A program made the translations under genes and the position numbers. Below the pieces are notes generated by a model. That model saw nothing but the letters and a program-made list of their open reading frames with translations. It was not told the DNA's origin and did no database searches. A DNA stretch of 64,000 nt from an uncultured Clostridia bacterium (GTDB lineage Bacteria > Bacillota > Clostridia > Oscillospirales > Acutalibacteraceae), in assembly GCA_947625485.1 (NCBI GenBank), contig CANQOP010000011.1, positions 1-64,000 of the forward strand, read 5' to 3'. This document shows positions 51,382-58,689 of the stretch, in pieces (the first letter of the stretch is position 1; every line of letters begins with the position of its first letter).

Positions 51382-52293
51382 TCAGTCACCTAATCTCTTT
51401 CCTGTAACGTTAAGAAATACATCGTCCATATTTCCCTTTAAAAATTCATAGTCGTCTATTTCTTCGTACCGCCTTATCAGATCGGTTGCCGTCTTTGTAT
51501 CATTGATTTGAATTTTGTACGAGTCGAGGCTGTATTCATAGTTGAGGTTTTCGTTTTCAAGTATTTTTTGTGCATCTGAGTTTTCATCTGTGTACCATAT
51601 AAGCCTGTTAGTCGCGAACTGCCGTTTGAGTTTGTTGGGAGTATTGTTAGCGGCGATTGCGCCGCTGTCAATTATCACGACCTTATCGCACTCGGATGTT
51701 TCTTCCATATAGTGGGTGGTTAAAAATATCGTAAGTCCCGTATCTTTGCGGAGTTTGTGGATAATATCCCATACCTTAACCCTTGTCATAGGATCGAGGC
51801 CTGTGGTAGGTTCATCTAAAAAGAGAATCTTGGGACGGTTAATAAGCGCTCTTGCTATGTCAACGCGTCTGCGCTGTCCTCCGCTAAGCTGACCGTACCT
51901 CCTGTTTATAATTTCGTTCAGCTCAAAAATACGGCTTAGCTCTTCTATCCTTCGATTGGATTTTTTTCTGTTAAGACCGTAGTAGGACGCCCTTGAAATC
52001 AGGTTTTCTCTGACCGTCAGCTGTTTGTCAAGAACCGAGCCCTGAAATACAATACCGATTAAATCCTTGATTTTATTTCTTTGGGCGTCGAGGTCATAGC
52101 CTCCTATCATTACCTTGCCCGAGGTTTTTTCAAGTACTGTGCAGAGTATGTTTATCGTAGTGGATTTGCCCGCTCCGTTGATACCGAGAAATGCAAAAAA
52201 CGAGCCTTCCTCTACGGTAAAGCTTATGCCCCGGACAGCTTTCACGTCTTTGTAGTTTTTGACTAAGTTTTCTACTTCGATAATGTTTTTCAT
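51382..52293 (-). CDS. ABC transporter ATP-binding protein
   Basis: A 303-aa DrrA/CcmA-type ATPase: Walker A GINGAGKST (about 37-45), signature LSGGQRRRVDIARAL, Walker B ILFLDEPTTGLDP, H-loop TTHYMEE. ATG 52293 with AGGAGG upstream is preferred; the longer frame back to 52371 runs through the terminator hairpin. Partner of the permease downstream. Confidence 0.92.
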   Translation of the reverse strand: MKNIIEVENLVKNYKDVKAVRGISFTVEEGSFFAFLGINGAGKSTTINILCTVLEKTSGKVMIGGYDLDAQRNKIKDLIGIVFQGSVLDKQLTVRENLISRASYYGLNRKKSNRRIEELSRIFELNEIINRRYGQLSGGQRRRVDIARALINRPKILFLDEPTTGLDPMTRVKVWDIIHKLRKDTGLTIFLTTHYMEETSECDKVVIIDSGAIAANNTPNKLKRQFATNRLIWYTDENSDAQKILENENLNYEYSLDSYKIQINDTKTATDLIRRYEEIDDYEFLKGNMDDVFLNVTGKRLGD

Positions 52294-52340
52294 ATGTCTT
52301 TCCTCCTGTCGTGACATTATTGTAGCAGAAGTTTTCGGAC

Positions 52341-52390
52341 AAAAAAAAGACACCTTGCACCGAGCTGTCAAAAACTCTGTGTAAGATGTC
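52341..52390 (-). terminator. Terminator-like hairpin inside the LytTR-ABC operon
   Basis: On the minus strand GACATCTTACAC / GTGCAAGGTGTC pairs with two mismatches or wobbles across an 18-base loop and is followed by T8. It sits between the DUF3021 gene and the ABC ATPase gene, so it probably attenuates transporter expression. Confidence 0.75.
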
Positions 52391-52411
52391 GGTTGCGGTA
52401 GGTAAAATACA

Positions 52412-52849
52412 TTATTCCTCTTCGTCTGTGTTGAACTTTCCGAGCGCCCTGTTAATGTTTTTTGCAGTTGAGAGACTGCAAAAATACGTTATTGTCCATA
52501 CCAAAATATATACAACAATTACCGTTGCCGTTATTAAAAGCGCCTCTGAAAAATCGGAATACCATCCGAGCAGAGCGCCCTCAATCATTATTCCTGCTTC
52601 GATAAGGATAAAATGTATAACACAACGCATGATAAACTCTGCTCTTGTCGGTTCTTTTCTGAAACAAAGCAGACAGGAAGGAATTGCGCCGATCAATCCT
52701 GCGCCCATTACAATCCACGGAAATTCCTTTGGGTAGTAGTTAAATCCAGGCAGAAAAAGATTGCAAAGGCTTATTATAAACATTACGCAGACCGTCACTG
52801 TGAAAAATATATTTGCAGAAAATTTAATTATGCTTTTTTTATCGGACAT
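52412..52849 (-). CDS. DUF3021 membrane protein
   Basis: A 145-aa protein with four transmembrane segments (about 12-33, 45-60, 78-98, 107-128) matching DUF3021, a family nearly always coded beside LytTR regulators. It may hold or sense for the regulator at the membrane. ATG 52849 has GAGGT 7 bases upstream; an in-frame start at 52870 would overlap the LytTR gene. Confidence 0.85.
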   Translation of the reverse strand: MSDKKSIIKFSANIFFTVTVCVMFIISLCNLFLPGFNYYPKEFPWIVMGAGLIGAIPSCLLCFRKEPTRAEFIMRCVIHFILIEAGIMIEGALLGWYSDFSEALLITATVIVVYILVWTITYFCSLSTAKNINRALGKFNTDEEE

Positions 52850-52859
52850 TTTAAATACC

Positions 52860-53300
52860 TCACATTCCAAGCTTTTTCTTTAGTACAGGAACGTACTGAC
52901 GTGATATTATCACGGTTTCGCCGTTCGTAAGTTTAGCTGAAAACCGCCCGTTCAACGACGGCGATACTGAACGTATTTTGCCAATATTAAGTATCGTAGA
53001 CTTTGAACAGCGGAACATTTTTGTTCCGCGCGCCAGCTCTTCGACTTCATACAGCTTGAGCTTTGATTCAAAAACGTTTTCTTTTAAATATATAAACGTT
53101 TTGTTATCAACCGATTCAATATAAAAAATTTCTTTAAGCGGTATCCTGAAGGTTTCGTTGTCTCTGCTTCCGAGAAGAATGGAATCATTTCGCCTTAGTC
53201 TGTTTACTACAGCCAAAACCTCGTCCGTTATTTCGTGGCATTTTACAACGATTTCCTCCTTGTCGCTCGGGTCAACCTGTTGTATAGTGACATTAAACAT
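52860..53300 (-). CDS. LytTR-domain DNA-binding regulator
   Basis: A 146-aa protein with a C-terminal LytTR domain (about 45-143): FRIPLKEIFYIESVDNKTFIYL, FRCSKSTILNIGKIRSVSP and LTNGETVIISRQYVPVLKK are typical. It lacks a receiver domain, so it is the stand-alone type that is often controlled by a partner membrane protein such as DUF3021. GGAGGT precedes the ATG. It probably controls its own operon. Confidence 0.92.
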   Translation of the reverse strand: MFNVTIQQVDPSDKEEIVVKCHEITDEVLAVVNRLRRNDSILLGSRDNETFRIPLKEIFYIESVDNKTFIYLKENVFESKLKLYEVEELARGTKMFRCSKSTILNIGKIRSVSPSLNGRFSAKLTNGETVIISRQYVPVLKKKLGM

Positions 53301-53317
53301 ATTTTACCTCCAATAGC

Positions 53318-53334
53318 GTTAAATTCACTTTAAC
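53318..53334. promoter_or_regulatory. Palindrome upstream of the LytTR gene
   Basis: GTTAAA-TTCAC-TTTAAC, a perfect 6-base inverted repeat, lies immediately upstream of the ribosome-binding site. It could be an operator, though LytTR sites are usually direct repeats. Confidence 0.4.
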
Positions 53335-53469
53335 ATATTCTTATAAAAAAATAAAGTAATTTTGCGTAAGTTGCATTTTAAATATGGTAAAATGCCTTTT
53401 GGCTTTCTGCAAAGCGCTTTGGCCGCCGTTATTGCGCATCTTTTTGAGTAAAATAATTTACAATAAATC

Positions 53470-53498
53470 TTGATTGGAATGTTATTTTATGGTATAAT
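53470..53498 (+). promoter_or_regulatory. Predicted promoter of aspS-gatCAB
   Basis: TTGATT at 53470-53475, 17-base spacer, TATAAT at 53493-53498, 51 bases before aspS. No T-box is visible in this short leader. Confidence 0.72.
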
Positions 53499-53549
53499 AC
53501 CAAAAGATAATGCGATAATATCGGAAAATTCTCTGAAAGGATAAGATAT

Positions 53550-55295
53550 ATGACGATTGAGAACATTTACCGCACTGTAAACTGCGGCGAATTAAGAGAA
53601 GAAAATATCGGTAATGACGTGCGCGTTGCGGGTTGGGTGGAGAATATCCGCGACCACGGCGGCGTTATGTTCCTTGATATACGCGACCAGTACGGCGTGC
53701 TTCAGGTTGTCGTGCACGACGATAAGCTGCTTGAAAACGTCAACCGCGAGTGCACCGTTACTCTCAGCGGCAAGGTCGTAAAGCGTGACGAGGATACTAT
53801 TAATCCTAAGATTGCCACGGGATACGTCGAAGTTCATACAGAGGATATTAAGGTGCTCGGAAAGTGCAAAAATGAGCTTCCGTTCGAGGTTGCTACTTCT
53901 AAGAATGTAAACGAGGACGTCCGTCTTCGCTATCGTTTTCTTGATTTGCGCAACCCTAAGGTACACGATAATATTCTGCTCCGTTCGCAGGTTGTCAGCT
54001 TTATGAGGCACAAAATGGGGGAAATGGGCTTTTTCGAAATAAATACGCCTATTCTTTCAAATTCCTCGCCCGAGGGCGCGCGCGATTATCTTGTTCCGTC
54101 CCGCAAGCATAAGGGTAAATTTTACGCTCTTCCTCAGGCTCCGCAGATATTCAAACAGCTTTTAATGGTATCCGGTTTTGATAAATACTTCCAGATTGCT
54201 CCCTGCTTTAGAGATGAGGACGCTCGCGCCGACAGAAGTCCGGGCGAGTTTTATCAGCTCGATTTTGAAATGGCGTTCGCTACTCAGGAGGACGTTTTCA
54301 AGGTAGCGGAGGAAGTGCTCTACGATACTTTTACTAAATTTACGAATAAGAAAGTAAGTCCTGCGCCGTTTAAGCGTATTCCGTTCGAGGAAGCTATGCT
54401 AAAGTACGGTACGGATAAGCCCGACCTGCGCAATCCGCTCGAAATTAAGGAAATCAGCGATATGTTCGTTGAGACCGACTTTGCCCCGTTCCGCAAAAAG
54501 TGTGTGCGTTCAATTAATGTGCCGAACGCGGCTGCCCAGAGCAAGAAGTGGTTCAAGCGTATGGAGGAGTTTGCTCTTTCTATCGGAATGAAGGGCCTCG
54601 GTTATGTAAAGGTAAACGACGATTTAACCTTTGACGGACCTATTGACAAGTTTTTAAAGCCGGGTGACAGGGAGGAACTTATCGCGCGCAACGGCTCGAA
54701 AGCCGGCGACGTTATTTACTTTATCGCTGACAGCTATGCCATAGCTCCGAAGCTTGCGGGACAGATTCGTACAGAGGTTGCAAACCGTCTTGACCTTATC
54801 GACAAGAGCCGCTTTGACCTCTGCTTTATCGTTGACTTCCCGATGTATGAAATTGACGAGGACGGCAAGACTATTTTCACTCACAATCCGTTTTCAATGC
54901 CTCAGGGCGGAATGGACGCGCTCCTCAATAAAGAACCTACCGAAATTTTAGCTTACCAGTACGACATTGTTTGTAACGGCGTGGAGTTAAGCTCAGGCGC
55001 TGTCCGTAACCACGACCTTGATATTATGGTTAAAGCGTTTGAAATCGCAGGCTACACCGAGGACGAACTCAAGGAGAAGTTTAGGTCGCTTTATACAGCG
55101 TTTCAGTACGGCGCTCCGCCGCACGCAGGTATGGCTCCCGGTATTGACCGTATGCTTATGCTTCTTACCGAGGAGGAAAATATCCGAGAGGTTATTCCGT
55201 TCCCGATGAATTCCAATGCTCAGGATCTTCTGCTCGGCTCACCCGGAGAGGTATCCGAGCAGCAGCTCAGGGAAGTTCATATTAAGCTAAGATAA
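53550..55295 (+). CDS. aspS: Aspartyl-tRNA synthetase
   Basis: A 581-aa class II synthetase of the bacterial type: N-terminal OB-fold anticodon-binding domain (GNDVRVAGWVENIRDHGGVMFLDIRD), catalytic core with FRDEDARADRSPGEFYQLDFEMAF, a GAD insertion, and motif 3 HAGMAPGIDRMLMLL. It probably charges tRNA-Asp and, given the adjacent gatCAB genes, may also mischarge tRNA-Asn for amidation. AAAGGAT precedes the ATG. Confidence 0.96.
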   Translation: MTIENIYRTVNCGELREENIGNDVRVAGWVENIRDHGGVMFLDIRDQYGVLQVVVHDDKLLENVNRECTVTLSGKVVKRDEDTINPKIATGYVEVHTEDIKVLGKCKNELPFEVATSKNVNEDVRLRYRFLDLRNPKVHDNILLRSQVVSFMRHKMGEMGFFEINTPILSNSSPEGARDYLVPSRKHKGKFYALPQAPQIFKQLLMVSGFDKYFQIAPCFRDEDARADRSPGEFYQLDFEMAFATQEDVFKVAEEVLYDTFTKFTNKKVSPAPFKRIPFEEAMLKYGTDKPDLRNPLEIKEISDMFVETDFAPFRKKCVRSINVPNAAAQSKKWFKRMEEFALSIGMKGLGYVKVNDDLTFDGPIDKFLKPGDREELIARNGSKAGDVIYFIADSYAIAPKLAGQIRTEVANRLDLIDKSRFDLCFIVDFPMYEIDEDGKTIFTHNPFSMPQGGMDALLNKEPTEILAYQYDIVCNGVELSSGAVRNHDLDIMVKAFEIAGYTEDELKEKFRSLYTAFQYGAPPHAGMAPGIDRMLMLLTEEENIREVIPFPMNSNAQDLLLGSPGEVSEQQLREVHIKLR

Positions 55296-55385
55296 AATTT
55301 GCGGTCGGTGAGCAGCGGTCAGCGAACAGTTTTCTGACTGCCGACCTCTGGGTGCCGTCCGCTTTTCTATAAAAGGACTGATATA

Positions 55386-55664
55386 ATGGTTACACGCGAA
55401 GATGTAGAAAACATTGCAATTCTTTCTAAATTATTTGTTGCCGAGGAGGAACTCGACGACCTAACCAAGCAAATGCAGGAAATCGTTGAGTTTGCCGACG
55501 CTATTAATAATGCTCCCGACTCAGGAGAGGAGTTCGATAACATCAACAATCTTTCCAACGTGTTCCGCGAGGACGTTGTTGTTCCTTCGCTCCCGAGCGA
55601 GGAAATCCTCAAAAATGCCCCTGAACAGGCGGAGGACCATTTTCTTGTAAGAAATCACGCGTAA
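55386..55664 (+). CDS. gatC: Asp/Glu-tRNA amidotransferase subunit C
   Basis: A 92-aa GatC that holds GatA and GatB together. VTREDVENIAILSKLFVAEEELDDLTKQM at the start is typical, as is the C-terminal NAPEQAEDHFLV. AAGGA precedes the ATG. The 90-base spacer after aspS contains a short direct repeat (GCGGTCGGTGAGCA then GCGGTCAGCGAACA) and can fold with the downstream CTGACTGCCGACC. Confidence 0.94.
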   Translation: MVTREDVENIAILSKLFVAEEELDDLTKQMQEIVEFADAINNAPDSGEEFDNINNLSNVFREDVVVPSLPSEEILKNAPEQAEDHFLVRNHA

Positions 55665-55674
55665 GGAGAAAAGT

Positions 55675-57132
55675 ATGTCACAAATTAAGAAAATTCACGA
55701 TATGCTTTCCTCCAAGGAAATATCGTGCAAGGAATTAACAGAGAAATATTTAACAGAAATAGAAAGCTCTAACGGAGAACTCAACGCCTATGTGAACGTG
55801 ACTTCGGATACCGCTCTTGCTCAGGCAAAGAAGGTTGACGCTAAAATTGCGGGAGGCGAGGAAATCGGACTTCTCGAAGGCGTTCCTATGACTTTAAAAG
55901 ATAACCTCTCCACAAAGGATATTGAGACGACCTGCTGTTCCAAGATTTTAACAGGCTATAAGCCGATTTTTAATGCGACTGTATGGGATAAGCTCGAAAA
56001 AGACGGCGCCGTTTTGCTCGGAAAGACAAATATGGACGAGTTCGCTATGGGTTCTTCCTGCGAAACCTCCTACTTCGGCGGCGCGACTAATCCGTTTAAT
56101 ACAAAGCATTGTGCAGGCGGCTCGTCGGGAGGCGTAGCATCGGCGGTAAGCGGCGATATTGCGGCCTACGGGCTGGGTTCGGATACCGGCGGTTCTATCC
56201 GTCAGCCCGCGTCATTCTGCGGTATCGTGGGTTTAAAGCCAACTTACGGTGCGGTTTCGCGTTACGGTCTTATCGCGTATGCGTCCAGTCTTGACCAAAT
56301 CGGTCCTATCACGAGGACTGTTGAGGACGCGTCTATCGTGTTTGACGCTATATCCGACTACGACCCTAAGGACAGTACCTGTCAGGGCAGTAAAGGAGTA
56401 AGAACCTACGATACAATAAATAACGACATTAAGGGAATGAAAATCGGCATTGCGCGCGAATATTTCGAGGGCGTCCGAGACGACGTTAAAGATGCAATTC
56501 TCGGAGCAGTTAAGGTTTACGAGAGCCTTGGCGCAGAGGTTATATACTTTGATATGCCCGCGCTCAAGTTTGCGCTTCCGGTATACTATATTATCGCGTG
56601 CGCGGAGGCTTCTTCAAACCTCGGCCGCTATGACGGTATACGCTACGGCTATAAAACCGAGCACTACAACGGCACTCACGATATGATGTGCCGCACCAGA
56701 AGCGAGGGATTCGGAGACGAGGTTAAGAGAAGAATTCTCCTCGGTACTTATGTGCTCTCCGCGGGATACTACGACGCTTACTATAAAAAGGCGCAGAATT
56801 TACGCGGTACTATCGTAAAGGCATTCGACGACGCGTTTACAAAGTGCGACTTCGTGCTTGCTCCGACTGTTCCTATGACTGCGTTCGAGATGGGTCACGC
56901 GGTTTCTGACCCTGTAGAGACATATCTGACAGATATTTGTACCGTACCCGTAAATATCGCCGGCCTCCCGGCTGTTTCTGTTCCGTGCGGTTTTAACAAA
57001 AACGGTATGCCGATCGGTATGCAGCTTATCGGAAACAAATTCAAAGAGGCTACTATTCTTAACGCGGCTAACACTTATGAGAAAGCAGTTCCCGAGAATT
57101 TTAAGAATACAAAGTGGGGGGTAAAGCTATGA
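55675..57132 (+). CDS. gatA: Asp/Glu-tRNA amidotransferase subunit A
   Basis: A 485-aa amidase-signature glutaminase that frees ammonia from glutamine for GatB. The Ser-cisSer-Lys triad is visible: Lys in MTLKDNLS (about residue 79), and serines in GGSSGG and GSDTGGSIRQPA (about 153-180). AAGGAGA precedes the ATG. Overlaps gatB by 4 bases. Confidence 0.96.
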   Translation: MSQIKKIHDMLSSKEISCKELTEKYLTEIESSNGELNAYVNVTSDTALAQAKKVDAKIAGGEEIGLLEGVPMTLKDNLSTKDIETTCCSKILTGYKPIFNATVWDKLEKDGAVLLGKTNMDEFAMGSSCETSYFGGATNPFNTKHCAGGSSGGVASAVSGDIAAYGLGSDTGGSIRQPASFCGIVGLKPTYGAVSRYGLIAYASSLDQIGPITRTVEDASIVFDAISDYDPKDSTCQGSKGVRTYDTINNDIKGMKIGIAREYFEGVRDDVKDAILGAVKVYESLGAEVIYFDMPALKFALPVYYIIACAEASSNLGRYDGIRYGYKTEHYNGTHDMMCRTRSEGFGDEVKRRILLGTYVLSAGYYDAYYKKAQNLRGTIVKAFDDAFTKCDFVLAPTVPMTAFEMGHAVSDPVETYLTDICTVPVNIAGLPAVSVPCGFNKNGMPIGMQLIGNKFKEATILNAANTYEKAVPENFKNTKWGVKL

Positions 57133-58541
57133 AATACGAATTAGTTGCCGGCTTTGAAACTCACGTTGAGTTATCGACAAAAACTAAAATTTTTTGTAGT
57201 TGTACTACCGCTTTCGGCGGAGAGCCGAATACCCACTGCTGTCCCGTCTGCATCGGTCTGCCTGGTACGCTCCCGAAGCTGAACCGTCAGGTCGTTAAAT
57301 ACGCTGTTATGGCAGGTCTCGCAACCAACTGCGAAATTGCAGAGGTCGCGAAGATGGACAGAAAGAATTACTGTTATCCCGACCTTCCTAAGGCGTATCA
57401 GATTTCCGAATATGACAAGCCGCTTTGCGAGCATGGTTATATACAGCTCAGTAACGGCAGGAAAATAAGAATACTGAGGATTCATATAGAGGAGGACGCG
57501 GGCAAGTTAGTACACGCTCACGGAGACACATACGTCGACTACAACCGAGGCGGCGTTCCGCTCATCGAGATTGTTACTGAGCCTGACTTCCGCTCAGTTG
57601 ACGAGGCGAGAGAGTATGTAGAGAAGCTCCAGCAGATTATGCGCTATATCGGGGTCTCCGACTGCCGTATGCAGGAAGGCTCTATGCGCTGCGACGTAAA
57701 TATTTCCGTACGCCCAATGGGCAGTGAAAAGCTCGGAACGCGCACGGAAATCAAGAATATGAACTCTATCAACAATATTACAAAGGCGATGGAGTACGAG
57801 TTTGAACGTCAGGTTGACGTTATCGAGAGCGGAGGAAAGGTTGTTCAGGAAACGCTGCGCTATGACGACGCGACCAACACAACCTCATCAATGCGCGGTA
57901 AAGAGGACGCTAACGATTACCGCTATTTCCGAGACCCGGACCTTGTGACTATACTAACAAGCAGGGAAGAGGTCGAGGAAATAAGAAAAACTCTGCCTGA
58001 GCTACCCGCCGTTAAGCAGGCGAGATATGTTGACGAGTACGAAATTTCAGAAAAGGACGCTCAGCTTCTTACAAAGTACCGCAATGTAAGCGAATACTTT
58101 GACGAGGCTATTAAGGGACTTAAAAATCCGAAAACAGCAGCTAATTTTATTATCGGCTCTATTTTCCGCCGCGTTGAGACTGAAAAGGATAAGGAGAGCT
58201 TTGATGTTTCAATATCTCCCTCTCAGCTTAACGAGCTTGTAAAGATGATAGAGGATAAAAAGATACAGAATAACCTCGCGAAGAAAACTCTCGAGAAAAT
58301 GCTTGACACGGGAAAATCCTGCACAGAATTTATCGACGAGAGCGACCTCGGGGGAGTTGACGACGGCGAGCTTGTTAAGATGTGCCGGAATGCAATTGAA
58401 CAAAATCCGAACGCTGTTTCAGATTATAAGAACGGCAAGGAAAAGGCGCTTATGTCACTTCTCGGAAACGTTATGAAGCAAAGCCGCGGAAAAGCGGACG
58501 CGCAGGCTGTAAAGGCTAAGCTTATAGAAATTATCGGCTAA
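57129..58541 (+). CDS. gatB: Asp/Glu-tRNA amidotransferase subunit B
   Basis: A 470-aa kinase/transamidase that activates Asp- or Glu-tRNA and accepts ammonia from GatA. N-terminal GFETHVELSTKTKIFC with the zinc cysteines in CSC and CCPVC, DRKNYCYPDLPKAYQISE and the C-terminal YqeY-like tRNA-binding tail are all seen. ATG 57129 is preceded by GGGGGGTAA and overlaps the gatA stop; the in-frame GTG at 57114 is less likely. Confidence 0.96.
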   Translation: MKYELVAGFETHVELSTKTKIFCSCTTAFGGEPNTHCCPVCIGLPGTLPKLNRQVVKYAVMAGLATNCEIAEVAKMDRKNYCYPDLPKAYQISEYDKPLCEHGYIQLSNGRKIRILRIHIEEDAGKLVHAHGDTYVDYNRGGVPLIEIVTEPDFRSVDEAREYVEKLQQIMRYIGVSDCRMQEGSMRCDVNISVRPMGSEKLGTRTEIKNMNSINNITKAMEYEFERQVDVIESGGKVVQETLRYDDATNTTSSMRGKEDANDYRYFRDPDLVTILTSREEVEEIRKTLPELPAVKQARYVDEYEISEKDAQLLTKYRNVSEYFDEAIKGLKNPKTAANFIIGSIFRRVETEKDKESFDVSISPSQLNELVKMIEDKKIQNNLAKKTLEKMLDTGKSCTEFIDESDLGGVDDGELVKMCRNAIEQNPNAVSDYKNGKEKALMSLLGNVMKQSRGKADAQAVKAKLIEIIG

Positions 58542-58563
58542 GACCGTTTCATACCATCGGCGC

Positions 58564-58592
58564 GCATACACTAAGTATGATACTTCGTATGC
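58564..58592. other. Nested hairpin after gatB
   Basis: GCATAC/GTATGC encloses AAGTATGATACTT. No T-run follows on the plus strand, so it is not a standard terminator; it may stabilise the gat message end or mark the leader of the pullulanase gene. Confidence 0.4.
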
Positions 58593-58689
58593 AGTAAAAA
58601 ACCAATTATATATCAAATAGGGCAGGGCGTTTTTGCTCACCCAAAAAATATTTAGAAAGTTTAGAAATTAACCGAAGGGGGATAAACTA

